Assembly (NCBI GenBank): GCA_017990305.1 | Contig: JAGNOB010000175.1 | Span: forward strand, 1 to 5,152 | Direction of reading: 5' to 3' | Origin: Leucobacter sp. | GTDB taxonomy: Bacteria; Actinomycetota; Actinomycetes; Actinomycetales; Microbacteriaceae | Length of the DNA: 5,152 bases | Part shown: positions 1 to 5,152 of the stretch, one piece after another | Layout of the letters: each line of letters opens with the position of its first letter | How positions within the stretch are numbered: the stretch's first letter is position 1 | Position numbers and translations under genes: made by a program | Notes under the pieces: generated by a model | The model's input: only the letters and a program-made list of their open reading frames with translations | What the model was told of the DNA's origin: nothing | Databases searched by the model: none

Positions 1-940
1 CGATACCGTCGACGACGGTCTCGTCGTAGGCGATCTTGCCTGCAGCGAACCACTCGCTCATGTGTTCGGTGAATTCGGGCGCCTTGTCCCAGTGCGAGCC
101 AACCGTGAAGCCCTGCATGGTGAGTGCTCGGGTAATCATGTTCGCGAGGTTCGTTGGGCCCACTGGGCGTTCGGTCGCGTTGTACGCCGTGATCGCACCG
201 CACAGGGCAAGTCGTCCTCCGTCGTTCATCGCCGCAAGCGCCGCCTCAAGATGGTCGCCGCCGACGTTATCGAAGAACACGTCGACGCCGTCGGGAGCGG
301 CGGCAGCAAGCTGCTTACGCACAGGCCCGTCTTTGTAGTTGAACGCCGCGTCGTAGCCGTACTTCTCAGTGAGCAGCGCGACCTTCTCCGGGGAGCCGGC
401 GGAACCGATGACGCGGCCAGCACCGAGCTGCCTGGCGATCTGGCCGGCGGCGGTTCCGACGGCGCCAGCAGCGCCCGAGATGAACACAGTGTCGCCCTCC
501 CGGAGCCCCGCAATCGTCGTGAGGCCAACGTATGCGGTGAGCCCGGTCATGCCGAACATGTGCAGTTGCAGCGAGAGCGGCACCCCGGGCACCTCGGTCA
601 CGGCGCGGAACTTCGACGCGTCGGCCTGAATGACGTCTGTCCAGCCGTGCTGGTGGAGCACCGCGGTGCCGACGGGCAGCTCATCAGCTGCCGAAGCGAC
701 AACCCGGCCCACCGCTCCGCCAGAGATGACAGCCCCCAGCTTGTACGGCGGCACGTAGCTGCGGGTGTCGTTCATACGCCCGCGCATGTACGGGTCCACC
801 GAGACAAACTCGTTGAGTACCCTAACCTCGCCGGGCGCGGGATCAGCGTAGTTGACAGTCACTGTCTCGAAGTCGTCGTGCACGGGCCAGCCGCTCGGGC
901 GGCGTGCAAGCCGGATCTGGGTACTCGTATCGTGGCTCAT
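1..940 (-). CDS. NADP-dependent zinc-free medium-chain oxidoreductase (prostaglandin reductase/CurA type), 3' end cut by window
   Basis: Seen: 313 residues read from an ATG at 940-938 with no stop before the left edge. The family is usually about 335-345 residues, so roughly 25 C-terminal residues are missing. The N-terminal GroES-like domain carries VDPYMRGRM (about 48-56). The Rossmann domain has SGAAGAVG (155-162), the dinucleotide-binding turn of this family, then GSAGSPEK (179-186), where NADPH phosphate contacts are expected. DNVGG (224-228) and YNATERPVGPTN (253-264) follow. There are no catalytic or structural zinc-ligand cysteine clusters. Known of the family: cytosolic NADPH-dependent reduction of the C=C bond of alpha,beta-unsaturated ketones or aldehydes. 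The true substrate cannot be read here. The start is supported by AAGGAG at 950-945, four bases before the ATG. It is divergent from the thiamine importer operon and appears unrelated to it. Confidence 0.95.
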   Translation of the reverse strand, partial: MSHDTSTQIRLARRPSGWPVHDDFETVTVNYADPAPGEVRVLNEFVSVDPYMRGRMNDTRSYVPPYKLGAVISGGAVGRVVASAADELPVGTAVLHQHGWTDVIQADASKFRAVTEVPGVPLSLQLHMFGMTGLTAYVGLTTIAGLREGDTVFISGAAGAVGTAAGQIARQLGAGRVIGSAGSPEKVALLTEKYGYDAAFNYKDGPVRKQLAAAAPDGVDVFFDNVGGDHLEAALAAMNDGGRLALCGAITAYNATERPVGPTNLANMITRALTMQGFTVGSHWDKAPEFTEHMSEWFAAGKIAYDETVVDGI

Positions 941-944
941 AGGG

Positions 945-950
945 CTCCTT
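945..950 (-). promoter_or_regulatory. Ribosome binding site of the oxidoreductase
   Basis: On the minus strand AAGGAG lies four bases upstream of the ATG at 940-938. It is a near-perfect Shine-Dalgarno sequence and fixes that ATG as the start. The spacing is on the short side. Confidence 0.8.
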
Positions 951-955
951 CGCTC

Positions 956-979
956 GGTACATCGGGCATCCCCGATACC
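956..979. repeat. Inverted repeat (possible operator or 5'-UTR hairpin) upstream of the oxidoreductase
   Basis: ATCGGG (961-966) and CCCGAT (971-976) are perfect reverse complements separated by four bases (CATC). GGT (956-958) and ACC (977-979) extend the pairing if two bases (959-960) are bulged out. The element sits 16 bases or more upstream of the oxidoreductase start, between its probable promoter region and its ribosome binding site. It could be a repressor or activator operator for the oxidoreductase, or a hairpin in its leader. No T-tract follows on either strand, so it is not an intrinsic terminator. The symmetry is seen; the function is inferred. Confidence 0.45.
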
Positions 980-1035
980 TTCGACCATAACTGCTTGCAC
1001 TGTGTTGGCGCCCAGCCTCTGCGACACCCCGGCAC

Positions 1036-1066
1036 TTGCCACAGCGGTACTGTTCATGGCTATGCT
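1036..1066 (+). promoter_or_regulatory. Candidate promoter of the thiamine importer operon
   Basis: TTGCCA (1036-1041) resembles a -35 box and TATGCT (1061-1066) a -10 box, with a long 19-base spacer. Transcription would then begin near 1073-1077, about ten bases before the riboswitch P1 stem, which is where a THI-element leader normally starts. The match is partial and actinobacterial promoters vary, so this rests mainly on position. Confidence 0.35.
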
Positions 1067-1084
1067 GAGGGTTCCAGTACACAT

Positions 1085-1175
1085 CCGCTGGGGGGGCCCG
1101 AAGGGGCTGAGATCCACTACTTGTTGTGGACCACTCCAGGAACCTGATCTCGTTAACACGAGCGGAGGGAAGCGG
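1085..1175 (+). ncRNA. TPP riboswitch (THI element)
   Basis: The conserved core is present in order. CCGCT (1085-1089) pairs with AGCGG (1171-1175) as P1. A G-rich run follows, then GCCC (1096-1099) with GGGC (1104-1107) as P3. The invariant CTGAGA is at 1107-1112. TCCAC (1113-1117) and GTGGA (1126-1130) form the variable P3 extension. AACCTGATC is at 1141-1149. CTCG (1149-1152) and CGAG (1159-1162) close a hairpin over loop TTAACA as P5, and the conserved 3' segment GCGGAGGGAAG (1162-1172) ends the core. Known of the family: the pyrimidine of TPP is bound by the CUGAGA side and the diphosphate by the P4/P5 side. GGAGG (1164-1168) is also the ribosome binding site of the gene starting at 1181, and no terminator hairpin with a T-run lies between. 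Control of translation initiation is therefore the likely mechanism: TPP present, gene off. Confidence 0.95.
1164..1168 (+). promoter_or_regulatory. Ribosome binding site embedded in the TPP riboswitch
   Basis: GGAGG lies 12 bases before the ATG at 1181. The spacing is slightly long, but no better candidate exists in the leader. These bases belong to the conserved 3' segment of the TPP aptamer, so ligand-induced folding would directly hide them from the ribosome. Confidence 0.75.
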
Positions 1176-1180
1176 TCACT

Positions 1181-1477
1181 ATGTTGATCCATGTTCACGT
1201 GTCACCCACACCGATGGGCGACGAAAACGGTCGATACAGCTGCGTCGAGGGCGCGATCCGTGTCATCGAGCAGAGCGGCCTCGAATACGAGGTCGGCGCG
1301 CTCGGCACGACGATCCAAGGCCCAGCCGAACGGCTCTGGCCGCTGATGCGCGAGCTGCACGACGCCACCCTCGCGGCCGGCGCCGACCGTGTCATGACAC
1401 ACATCCGGATCCTCGAAGCCAAGGACGACGTCATCGAAGCATCGATGAGCGACCTGGCTGCGCGCATCACACACTAA
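1181..1477 (+). CDS. Thiamine-binding protein, MTH1187/YkoF-like (DUF77 family)
   Basis: Ninety-eight residues with no signal peptide or membrane segment, so cytosolic. The family pattern is clear: an N-terminal beta strand with VSPTPMG, then RYSCVEGAIRVIEQSGLEYEV (about 18-38), GTTIQG (42-47), a helix with LMRELH (55-60), and GADRVMTHIRI (67-77). Length and fold fit the ferredoxin-like thiamine-binding family (PF01910), whose members, including both halves of YkoF, bind thiamine or its pyrimidine moiety. The family is not known as a catalytic enzyme. It is the first gene after the TPP riboswitch and lies 12 bases before the permease gene. The likely role is to bind imported ligand in the cytosol, as buffer, carrier or sensor for the importer; this is inference. 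The start is fixed by the riboswitch-embedded Shine-Dalgarno sequence at 1164-1168. Confidence 0.9.
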   Translation: MLIHVHVSPTPMGDENGRYSCVEGAIRVIEQSGLEYEVGALGTTIQGPAERLWPLMRELHDATLAAGADRVMTHIRILEAKDDVIEASMSDLAARITH

Positions 1478-1489
1478 CCCCGGTCCGCC

Positions 1490-2269
1490 GTGAGATTACT
1501 CACACGGCAGATCCTCCCAGTACTCCTCGCCGTCACCGGCGCGGTGGTGCTGTGGGCTCTGCTCGTGCGTATCACCGACGTACCCGCCTACCTCCTCCCA
1601 TCGCCCGCGAGCGTATGGGAGGCAGCTTGGGGCGACCGGGCGCTGCTCGTGACACACCTGATCGCGACCGTCCAAATCGCGGTCGCAGGCTTCGCCGCCG
1701 GCACCGCGCTCGGCGTCGGCGTCGCGATCGCGCTCGGCCTCTCGGGGACGCTGCGGCGCGCAACCGAACCGTTGCTCATCGCGAGCCAAGCCATCCCGCC
1801 GGTCATCTTCGCGCCGATCCTCATCGCGGCACTCGGGTTCGGCGCGCTGCCAAAGATCCTCGTCGTCACACTCGGGGCATTCTTCCCCGTCGCGATCAGC
1901 GCGAGCGCCGCCATGCGCGACGCAGACCGCTCCCTCGTCGACCTCCTGGTCTCGATGGGCGCCTCGCGACTGACCGTACTCAGACGAGTCAGGCTGCCAG
2001 GCAGCGTCCCCGCGATTGTCGCCGGGACAAAGGTCGCGGCGAGCTACGTCGTGTTCAGCGCCATCATCGCCGAATGGATGGGATCGTCCGTCGGCCTTGG
2101 CGTGTACCTGCAACGCTCGCAAGCCAGCTACCAGATGGATCAGCTCTTCGCCGCAGTCGGCGTCATCGCCGTGCTCGGCGTGCTGCTCTTCTGGCTCTCC
2201 ACACTCATCGGGGAACTCGCGCTCGCGCGGCCCCGATCCACCCACACCAGAAAGACTCCGCACCAATGA
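1490..2269 (+). CDS. thiX: ABC transporter permease of a ThiXYZ-type thiamine-precursor importer
   Basis: 259 residues, the usual length for a SsuC/ThiX-type permease (BPD_transp_1 domain). Hydrophobic segments are seen near residues 8-28, 55-85, 95-118, 122-140, 180-200 and 217-243, consistent with about six membrane spans. The cytoplasmic EAA-like loop is at about 151-170 (LVSMGASRLTVLRRVRLP), with the conserved glycine at 157 and RLP at 168-170; it docks on the ATPase. The C-terminus is short, basic and cytosolic. The start is a GTG, with no strong ribosome binding site in the 12-base gap after the thiamine-binding gene, so translational coupling is likely. Its TGA stop overlaps the ATG of the lipoprotein gene (ATGA at 2266-2269). 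Substrate specificity is inferred from the riboswitch and from the lipoprotein family, not from this protein. Confidence 0.9.
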   Translation: MRLLTRQILPVLLAVTGAVVLWALLVRITDVPAYLLPSPASVWEAAWGDRALLVTHLIATVQIAVAGFAAGTALGVGVAIALGLSGTLRRATEPLLIASQAIPPVIFAPILIAALGFGALPKILVVTLGAFFPVAISASAAMRDADRSLVDLLVSMGASRLTVLRRVRLPGSVPAIVAGTKVAASYVVFSAIIAEWMGSSVGLGVYLQRSQASYQMDQLFAAVGVIAVLGVLLFWLSTLIGELALARPRSTHTRKTPHQ

Positions 2270-3273
2270 TGCTTCGCACCTCACCCACCCGACTCGCCGG
2301 CGCCGCCGCGCTCGCCGCAGCCCTCCTCCTCACAGGATGCGGCGCGGCGGACACTGACGACGGGCTGAAGCCCGCGACCCTCATGCTCAACTGGACCCCG
2401 AACGCGCACCACGCCGGCATCTACTACGCGCAAGAACACGGGCTGTACAAGGCCGCCGGTATCGACCTGCAGATCATCGAGCCGGGTGACGGGATCGGCG
2501 CCGAAGCCGCCGTTGCCGAGGGCAAGGTCGAATTCGGGATCTCGCAGGCTGAATCCTTGCTGCCTGCCCGCGCCGCCGGCATGGACGTCGCGGCGATTGC
2601 TACGCTGCTGCCCGTGAACGACTCGGTACTCATGGGGCTGCAGGGATCCGGCCTCACCTATGACGCCGCATCGCTCGCCGGCCTCACCTACGGCGGCTAT
2701 GGCGGCGCCCTCGAAACGGAGATCATGTCGGAGCTCACGAGCTGCGGCGGAGGCAACCCCGACGACGTTGAATTCATTGAGATCGGCAACGTTGACTACC
2801 TCGCGGGCCTCGAGCAGGAGCGCTTCGACGTGACATGGGTCTTCGGTGGCTGGGACGCGCTGCGCGCGCAGACCGAACGCGACGACGTCGTCATTCTGTC
2901 GATGGCCGAGTACGACACCTGCATTCCGAACTGGTACACCCCAATTATTGTGGGCAGCCCGAAGCTCATGGAACAGGACCCTGAGCTCGCGGCTGCGTTC
3001 CTCGCAGCGACAAGCGACGGCTACGACGCGGTCGTTGAGGATCCGGCGGCGGGTGCCGTCGCGCTCCTCGAAGGAGCCCCCGAGCTCGAGCAGGGCCTCG
3101 TGGAGAGCGCCGTCGCCTACTACGCTCCGCGCTTCACCGAGCAAGGCAAGTTTGGTGAAATGGACGAACGCGTGTGGGAGCGCTTTACTGACTTCCTCGT
3201 GCAGGCCGCCATGCTCGAGGACGCGACGGCGCTCGACGGCGCCTGGACGAATGACTACCTCCCGGCGACGTAA
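2266..3273 (+). CDS. thiY: Substrate-binding lipoprotein, NMT1/THI5-like, ThiY type
   Basis: 335 residues from ATG at 2266; a second ATG follows directly at 2269. A lipoprotein signal peptide is clear: a positive N-region, an alanine/leucine core, and lipobox LTGC with lipidated Cys25. The mature protein opens with LNWTPNAHHAGIYYAQEHGLY (about 41-61), a hallmark of NMT1/THI5-like binding proteins of pyrimidine precursors. DGIGAEAAVAEGKVEFGISQAES (about 75-97), GGYGGALE (143-150) and VFGGWDALRAQ (192-202) follow, all typical of this two-lobed fold. Known relatives (ThiY) bind hydroxymethylpyrimidine or its formylamino derivative; yeast THI5 is a homologous enzyme that makes the pyrimidine. The THI5 cysteine-rich motif CCCFC is absent, so a binding role is favoured. 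Cys160 and Cys219 could form a disulfide. Start overlaps the permease stop by four bases. The exact ligand cannot be decided from sequence. Confidence 0.92.
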   Translation: MMLRTSPTRLAGAAALAAALLLTGCGAADTDDGLKPATLMLNWTPNAHHAGIYYAQEHGLYKAAGIDLQIIEPGDGIGAEAAVAEGKVEFGISQAESLLPARAAGMDVAAIATLLPVNDSVLMGLQGSGLTYDAASLAGLTYGGYGGALETEIMSELTSCGGGNPDDVEFIEIGNVDYLAGLEQERFDVTWVFGGWDALRAQTERDDVVILSMAEYDTCIPNWYTPIIVGSPKLMEQDPELAAAFLAATSDGYDAVVEDPAAGAVALLEGAPELEQGLVESAVAYYAPRFTEQGKFGEMDERVWERFTDFLVQAAMLEDATALDGAWTNDYLPAT

Positions 3274-4078
3274 GGTGCGGCCTGAGACTGCGTCGGCCGG
3301 CGGTCGCGCGGGGCTCCGCGTGACCGCCGTCTCGCACGCGTTCCGGCCGCCTGGTAGCGGGCGATTCAGCCGCCGTGGCGAGCTGAGTCCAGTGCTCGCT
3401 GACGTCTCGTTCAGTGTCGCCCCCGGCACGCTTACGGCGCTTGTCGGGCCGAGCGGCTGCGGCAAGTCGACGCTGCTGCGCATCCTTGCGGGCCTTGTCG
3501 AACCCACCGCGGGCGGCGCGGCTGTCGGATCGGTCGACCTCGTCGGGAAGCCCGGCGGAGTTGCCTACCATCCGCAGCGTGATGCGTTGCTGCCGTGGTT
3601 GCGCGCGCTCGACAACGCGACGCTTGGCGCAGAAACCTGCGGACGAGACCGTGCCGAGGTGCGCGACGAAGCGCTGGCGCTCCTTGACCGGTTCGGGCTC
3701 GTGGGCCAGCAGGATGCCTGGCCTGACGAACTCTCAGGCGGGATGCGCCAGCGCGTCGCGCTGATGCGAACGTTCCTCATGCCGCAGCAGTTACTTGCGC
3801 TCGACGAGCCGCTCGGTGCGCTCGATGCGCTCACGCGCAGACGGCTGCAGCGCTGGCTGCTTGAGATCGTCGCGGAGGATCGCCGACCCACCCTCCTCGT
3901 CACGCACGACATCGACGAAGCGCTGCTGTTGGCCGACCAGATCCTCGTCTTTAGCGACCGGCCAGGCCGGATCGTGCACGTCGAGAACCGCCCGGATCCG
4001 GGGGCCCGACTCACGGAACACGAGACAGGTGGGGACCGTGAAGCAGCCGGGCGGCTGCTCGACGTGCTCGGTGGCTAG
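3251..4078 (+). CDS. thiZ: ABC transporter ATP-binding protein of the thiamine-precursor importer
   Basis: 275 residues from ATG at 3251, overlapping the end of the lipoprotein gene by 23 bases. Canonical ATPase motifs, in order: Walker A GPSGCGKST (66-74), Q-loop glutamine at about 109 in AYHPQRDALLPWL, ABC signature LSGGMRQR (161-168), Walker B LLALDEP (181-187), D-loop GALD (189-192) and H-loop histidine 219 in VTHD. It belongs to the SsuB/TauB/ThiZ-type importer ATPases and energises the permease from the cytosolic face. The start is uncertain: neither the ATG nor the GTG at 3275 (two bases after the upstream stop, giving 267 residues) has a strong ribosome binding site, and GTG at 3320 is a third option. 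Homology becomes clear only at about LRVTAVSHAF, so the basic N-terminal tail may be dispensable or untranslated. It ends with TAG at 4076-4078. Confidence 0.92.
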   Translation: MTTSRRRKVRPETASAGGRAGLRVTAVSHAFRPPGSGRFSRRGELSPVLADVSFSVAPGTLTALVGPSGCGKSTLLRILAGLVEPTAGGAAVGSVDLVGKPGGVAYHPQRDALLPWLRALDNATLGAETCGRDRAEVRDEALALLDRFGLVGQQDAWPDELSGGMRQRVALMRTFLMPQQLLALDEPLGALDALTRRRLQRWLLEIVAEDRRPTLLVTHDIDEALLLADQILVFSDRPGRIVHVENRPDPGARLTEHETGGDREAAGRLLDVLGG

Positions 4079-4097
4079 TGGCTGCGTGAAGCCCCGT

Positions 4098-5152
4098 TTA
4101 GTCGGCTTCGGTGATGTTCCACCACTGAATAGATGCGTCGAACACGTTGACGTTCGCGAGGCGAGTTGACGTGGCGAACAGGTCGTGAGTATCGCCAAGC
4201 CTGCTGAGCGGGCGCACGTCTTCAATGTACTGCTGCATGTCACCGTACATACCCTGCGCTTCTTCGAGCGTTGCTGACGAGCGATATTTGGCTTCCAGCC
4301 GCGTAAGCTCTGGATCGCCCGCCTGGTATCCGGGATTGTTTGAGACCCAGCCGATGGTTTGGGTCGGCTCGTTCTTCACGACCTGAGTGATGACGCCGAG
4401 GTCCCAAGACTCCTGGTCGTTGATGTAGCGCTCAATGAACGCTGCCCACTCCATGCTTTCGATGCTCACGTCGATGCCGATTTCGGACATCTGGTCTTGC
4501 AATACAACAGCTACGGCCTGCGCATTGCTCGAGCTGCTGCTGACGATCAGTGTGAGCGGTTGCCCGTCGTACCCGCTTTCCTCGATCAGCGTCTTCGCGC
4601 CGTCGGTGTCAACCGCGTTGAAGGAGGCCTTCCCGACGTCCGTATTCCAGACTCCCTGCCAGGGAACCGCGATGTTGTCGTGAATAAGCGTGTAGTACTC
4701 GTCGCTCCCGACCGCGGCGAGCATCATCTCGTCGCGGTCGTACGCCATGTTCATTGCCTGTCGCAGCCGCACATCTGAGACCGGGCCCGAGTAGATGTTG
4801 TAGGCGATATTTTGCAGGCCGTACTGGTACGTGTCGAGTGCGACGGTTTCATCCGCCTCGAGCTGCGGCAGAGTGTCGTGTGGCACGCTCGTCACGATGT
4901 CGTATTGGCCTGTCTGGAGGCCCGCCACTGCGGTGGTCGAGTCCTCAAGGAAGACGAAGACGAGCTCGTCGATTGAAGCCTCTTTGGCGCCTGCAAGACC
5001 GCTGTTTGGAGAATCTACCGGCTGATACTCATCCCACCTGGTGAGAGTCAATGACTGATCCGCGACCCACTCCTCGAACTTGTATGGTCCGGTGCCGATG
5101 ACCTCGTCAATAGGATCGTCGCCCGCGGCCTCCACTATTTCGGATGGCATAA
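4098..5152 (-). CDS. ABC transporter substrate-binding protein, family 5 (oligopeptide/dipeptide type), 5' end cut by window
   Basis: The frame is open from the right edge to a TAA at 4100-4098, about 350 residues. Family members usually have 500-540, so about 170-190 N-terminal residues, including any lipoprotein signal, lie outside. The ATG at 5150-5148 is internal to the domain, not the start. Family 5 landmarks are IGTGPYKFEEWV followed by LTLTRWDEY, LQTGQYDIVTSVP, VRLRQAMNMAYDRDEM (the conserved helix), LIEESGY and VAVVLQDQMSEIGIDVSIES ahead of a W-containing strand. The role is extracytoplasmic capture of peptides or a similar solute (some members bind nickel, sugars or opines) for an ABC importer whose permeases would be further right. 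It is convergent with the thiamine operon. The DNA looks less GC-rich than the thiamine operon (35 of 60 bases at 4261-4320 against 48 of 60 at 1681-1740). The ligand cannot be predicted. Confidence 0.93.
   Translation of the reverse strand, partial: MPSEIVEAAGDDPIDEVIGTGPYKFEEWVADQSLTLTRWDEYQPVDSPNSGLAGAKEASIDELVFVFLEDSTTAVAGLQTGQYDIVTSVPHDTLPQLEADETVALDTYQYGLQNIAYNIYSGPVSDVRLRQAMNMAYDRDEMMLAAVGSDEYYTLIHDNIAVPWQGVWNTDVGKASFNAVDTDGAKTLIEESGYDGQPLTLIVSSSSSNAQAVAVVLQDQMSEIGIDVSIESMEWAAFIERYINDQESWDLGVITQVVKNEPTQTIGWVSNNPGYQAGDPELTRLEAKYRSSATLEEAQGMYGDMQQYIEDVRPLSRLGDTHDLFATSTRLANVNVFDASIQWWNITEAD

Noticed and set aside
62..1147. 361-codon plus-strand open frame
   Set aside because: It is antisense to the well-supported oxidoreductase and runs into the riboswitch. 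The protein resembles no family and reflects codon bias on the opposite strand.
1056..1187. Possible upstream leader peptide running through the riboswitch and ending with TGA overlapping the first operon ATG
   Set aside because: Its ATG would lie within or before the predicted promoter -10 box, it has no ribosome binding site, and the conserved riboswitch RNA explains the sequence.
1126..2265. Open frame continuous with the lipoprotein gene, which would add 380 residues upstream
   Set aside because: It lies under the thiamine-binding and permease genes in another frame and is arginine-rich low-complexity sequence typical of a high-GC shadow. The lipoprotein signal peptide starting at 2266 is unambiguous.
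2846..3250. Upstream extension of the ATPase frame to an ATG at 2846
   Set aside because: The extension overlaps the lipoprotein gene by hundreds of bases and encodes serine/arginine-rich nonsense. The ATPase domain begins only after about 3310.
2281..3507. 408-codon minus-strand open frame
   Set aside because: It is antisense to the lipoprotein and ATPase genes, with no recognisable domain. It is a high-GC shadow.
4088..4109. GAAGCC/GGCTTC hairpin between the convergent genes as a terminator
   Set aside because: The stem has only six pairs with a ten-base loop, overlaps the minus-strand coding end, and is not followed by a T-run on either strand.
1..5152. CRISPR arrays, tRNA or rRNA genes, insertion sequences, attachment sites
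   Set aside because: No regularly spaced repeats, no tRNA-like cloverleaf and no transposase or integrase reading frame were recognised. Apart from the possible binding site and the riboswitch, the window is ordinary coding sequence.

Overview
The window looks like chromosomal DNA of a high-GC actinobacterium. The coding regions favour G or C at third codon positions, genes are packed with overlapping stop and start codons, and several starts are GTG. A Microbacteriaceae-type host (Leucobacter-like) would fit, but that is inference and the sequence alone does not settle the genus.

Layout: (1) Positions 1-940, minus strand: a nearly complete zinc-free, NADP-dependent medium-chain oxidoreductase of the prostaglandin reductase/CurA type, running off the left edge. 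(2) Positions 941-1180: a divergent intergenic region. It holds a perfect inverted repeat close to the oxidoreductase start, a possible plus-strand promoter, and a clear TPP (THI-element) riboswitch. (3) Positions 1181-4078, plus strand: a four-gene operon. In order it encodes a small cytosolic thiamine-binding protein (MTH1187/YkoF-like), an ABC permease, an NMT1/THI5-like lipoprotein and an ABC ATPase. This is a ThiXYZ-type importer for a thiamine pyrimidine precursor or thiamine itself, with a binding-protein gene in front. (4) Positions 4098-5152, minus strand: the C-terminal two thirds of a family 5 (oligopeptide/dipeptide-type) solute-binding protein. It converges on the importer operon with only 19 bases between the stop codons.

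How it works together: the riboswitch would sense intracellular TPP. Its conserved 3' segment carries the Shine-Dalgarno sequence of the first operon gene, so TPP binding is expected to shut off translation initiation. The lipoprotein captures ligand outside the membrane and delivers it to the permease, and the ATPase powers uptake. The small thiamine-binding protein probably buffers or senses ligand in the cytosol. The flanking oxidoreductase and peptide-type binding protein show no evident link to thiamine.

Most of the content belongs to known families. The parts most worth a second look are the riboswitch/Shine-Dalgarno arrangement with its duplicated pairing segment, the thiamine-binding protein leading a ThiXYZ operon, and the inverted repeat ahead of the oxidoreductase.
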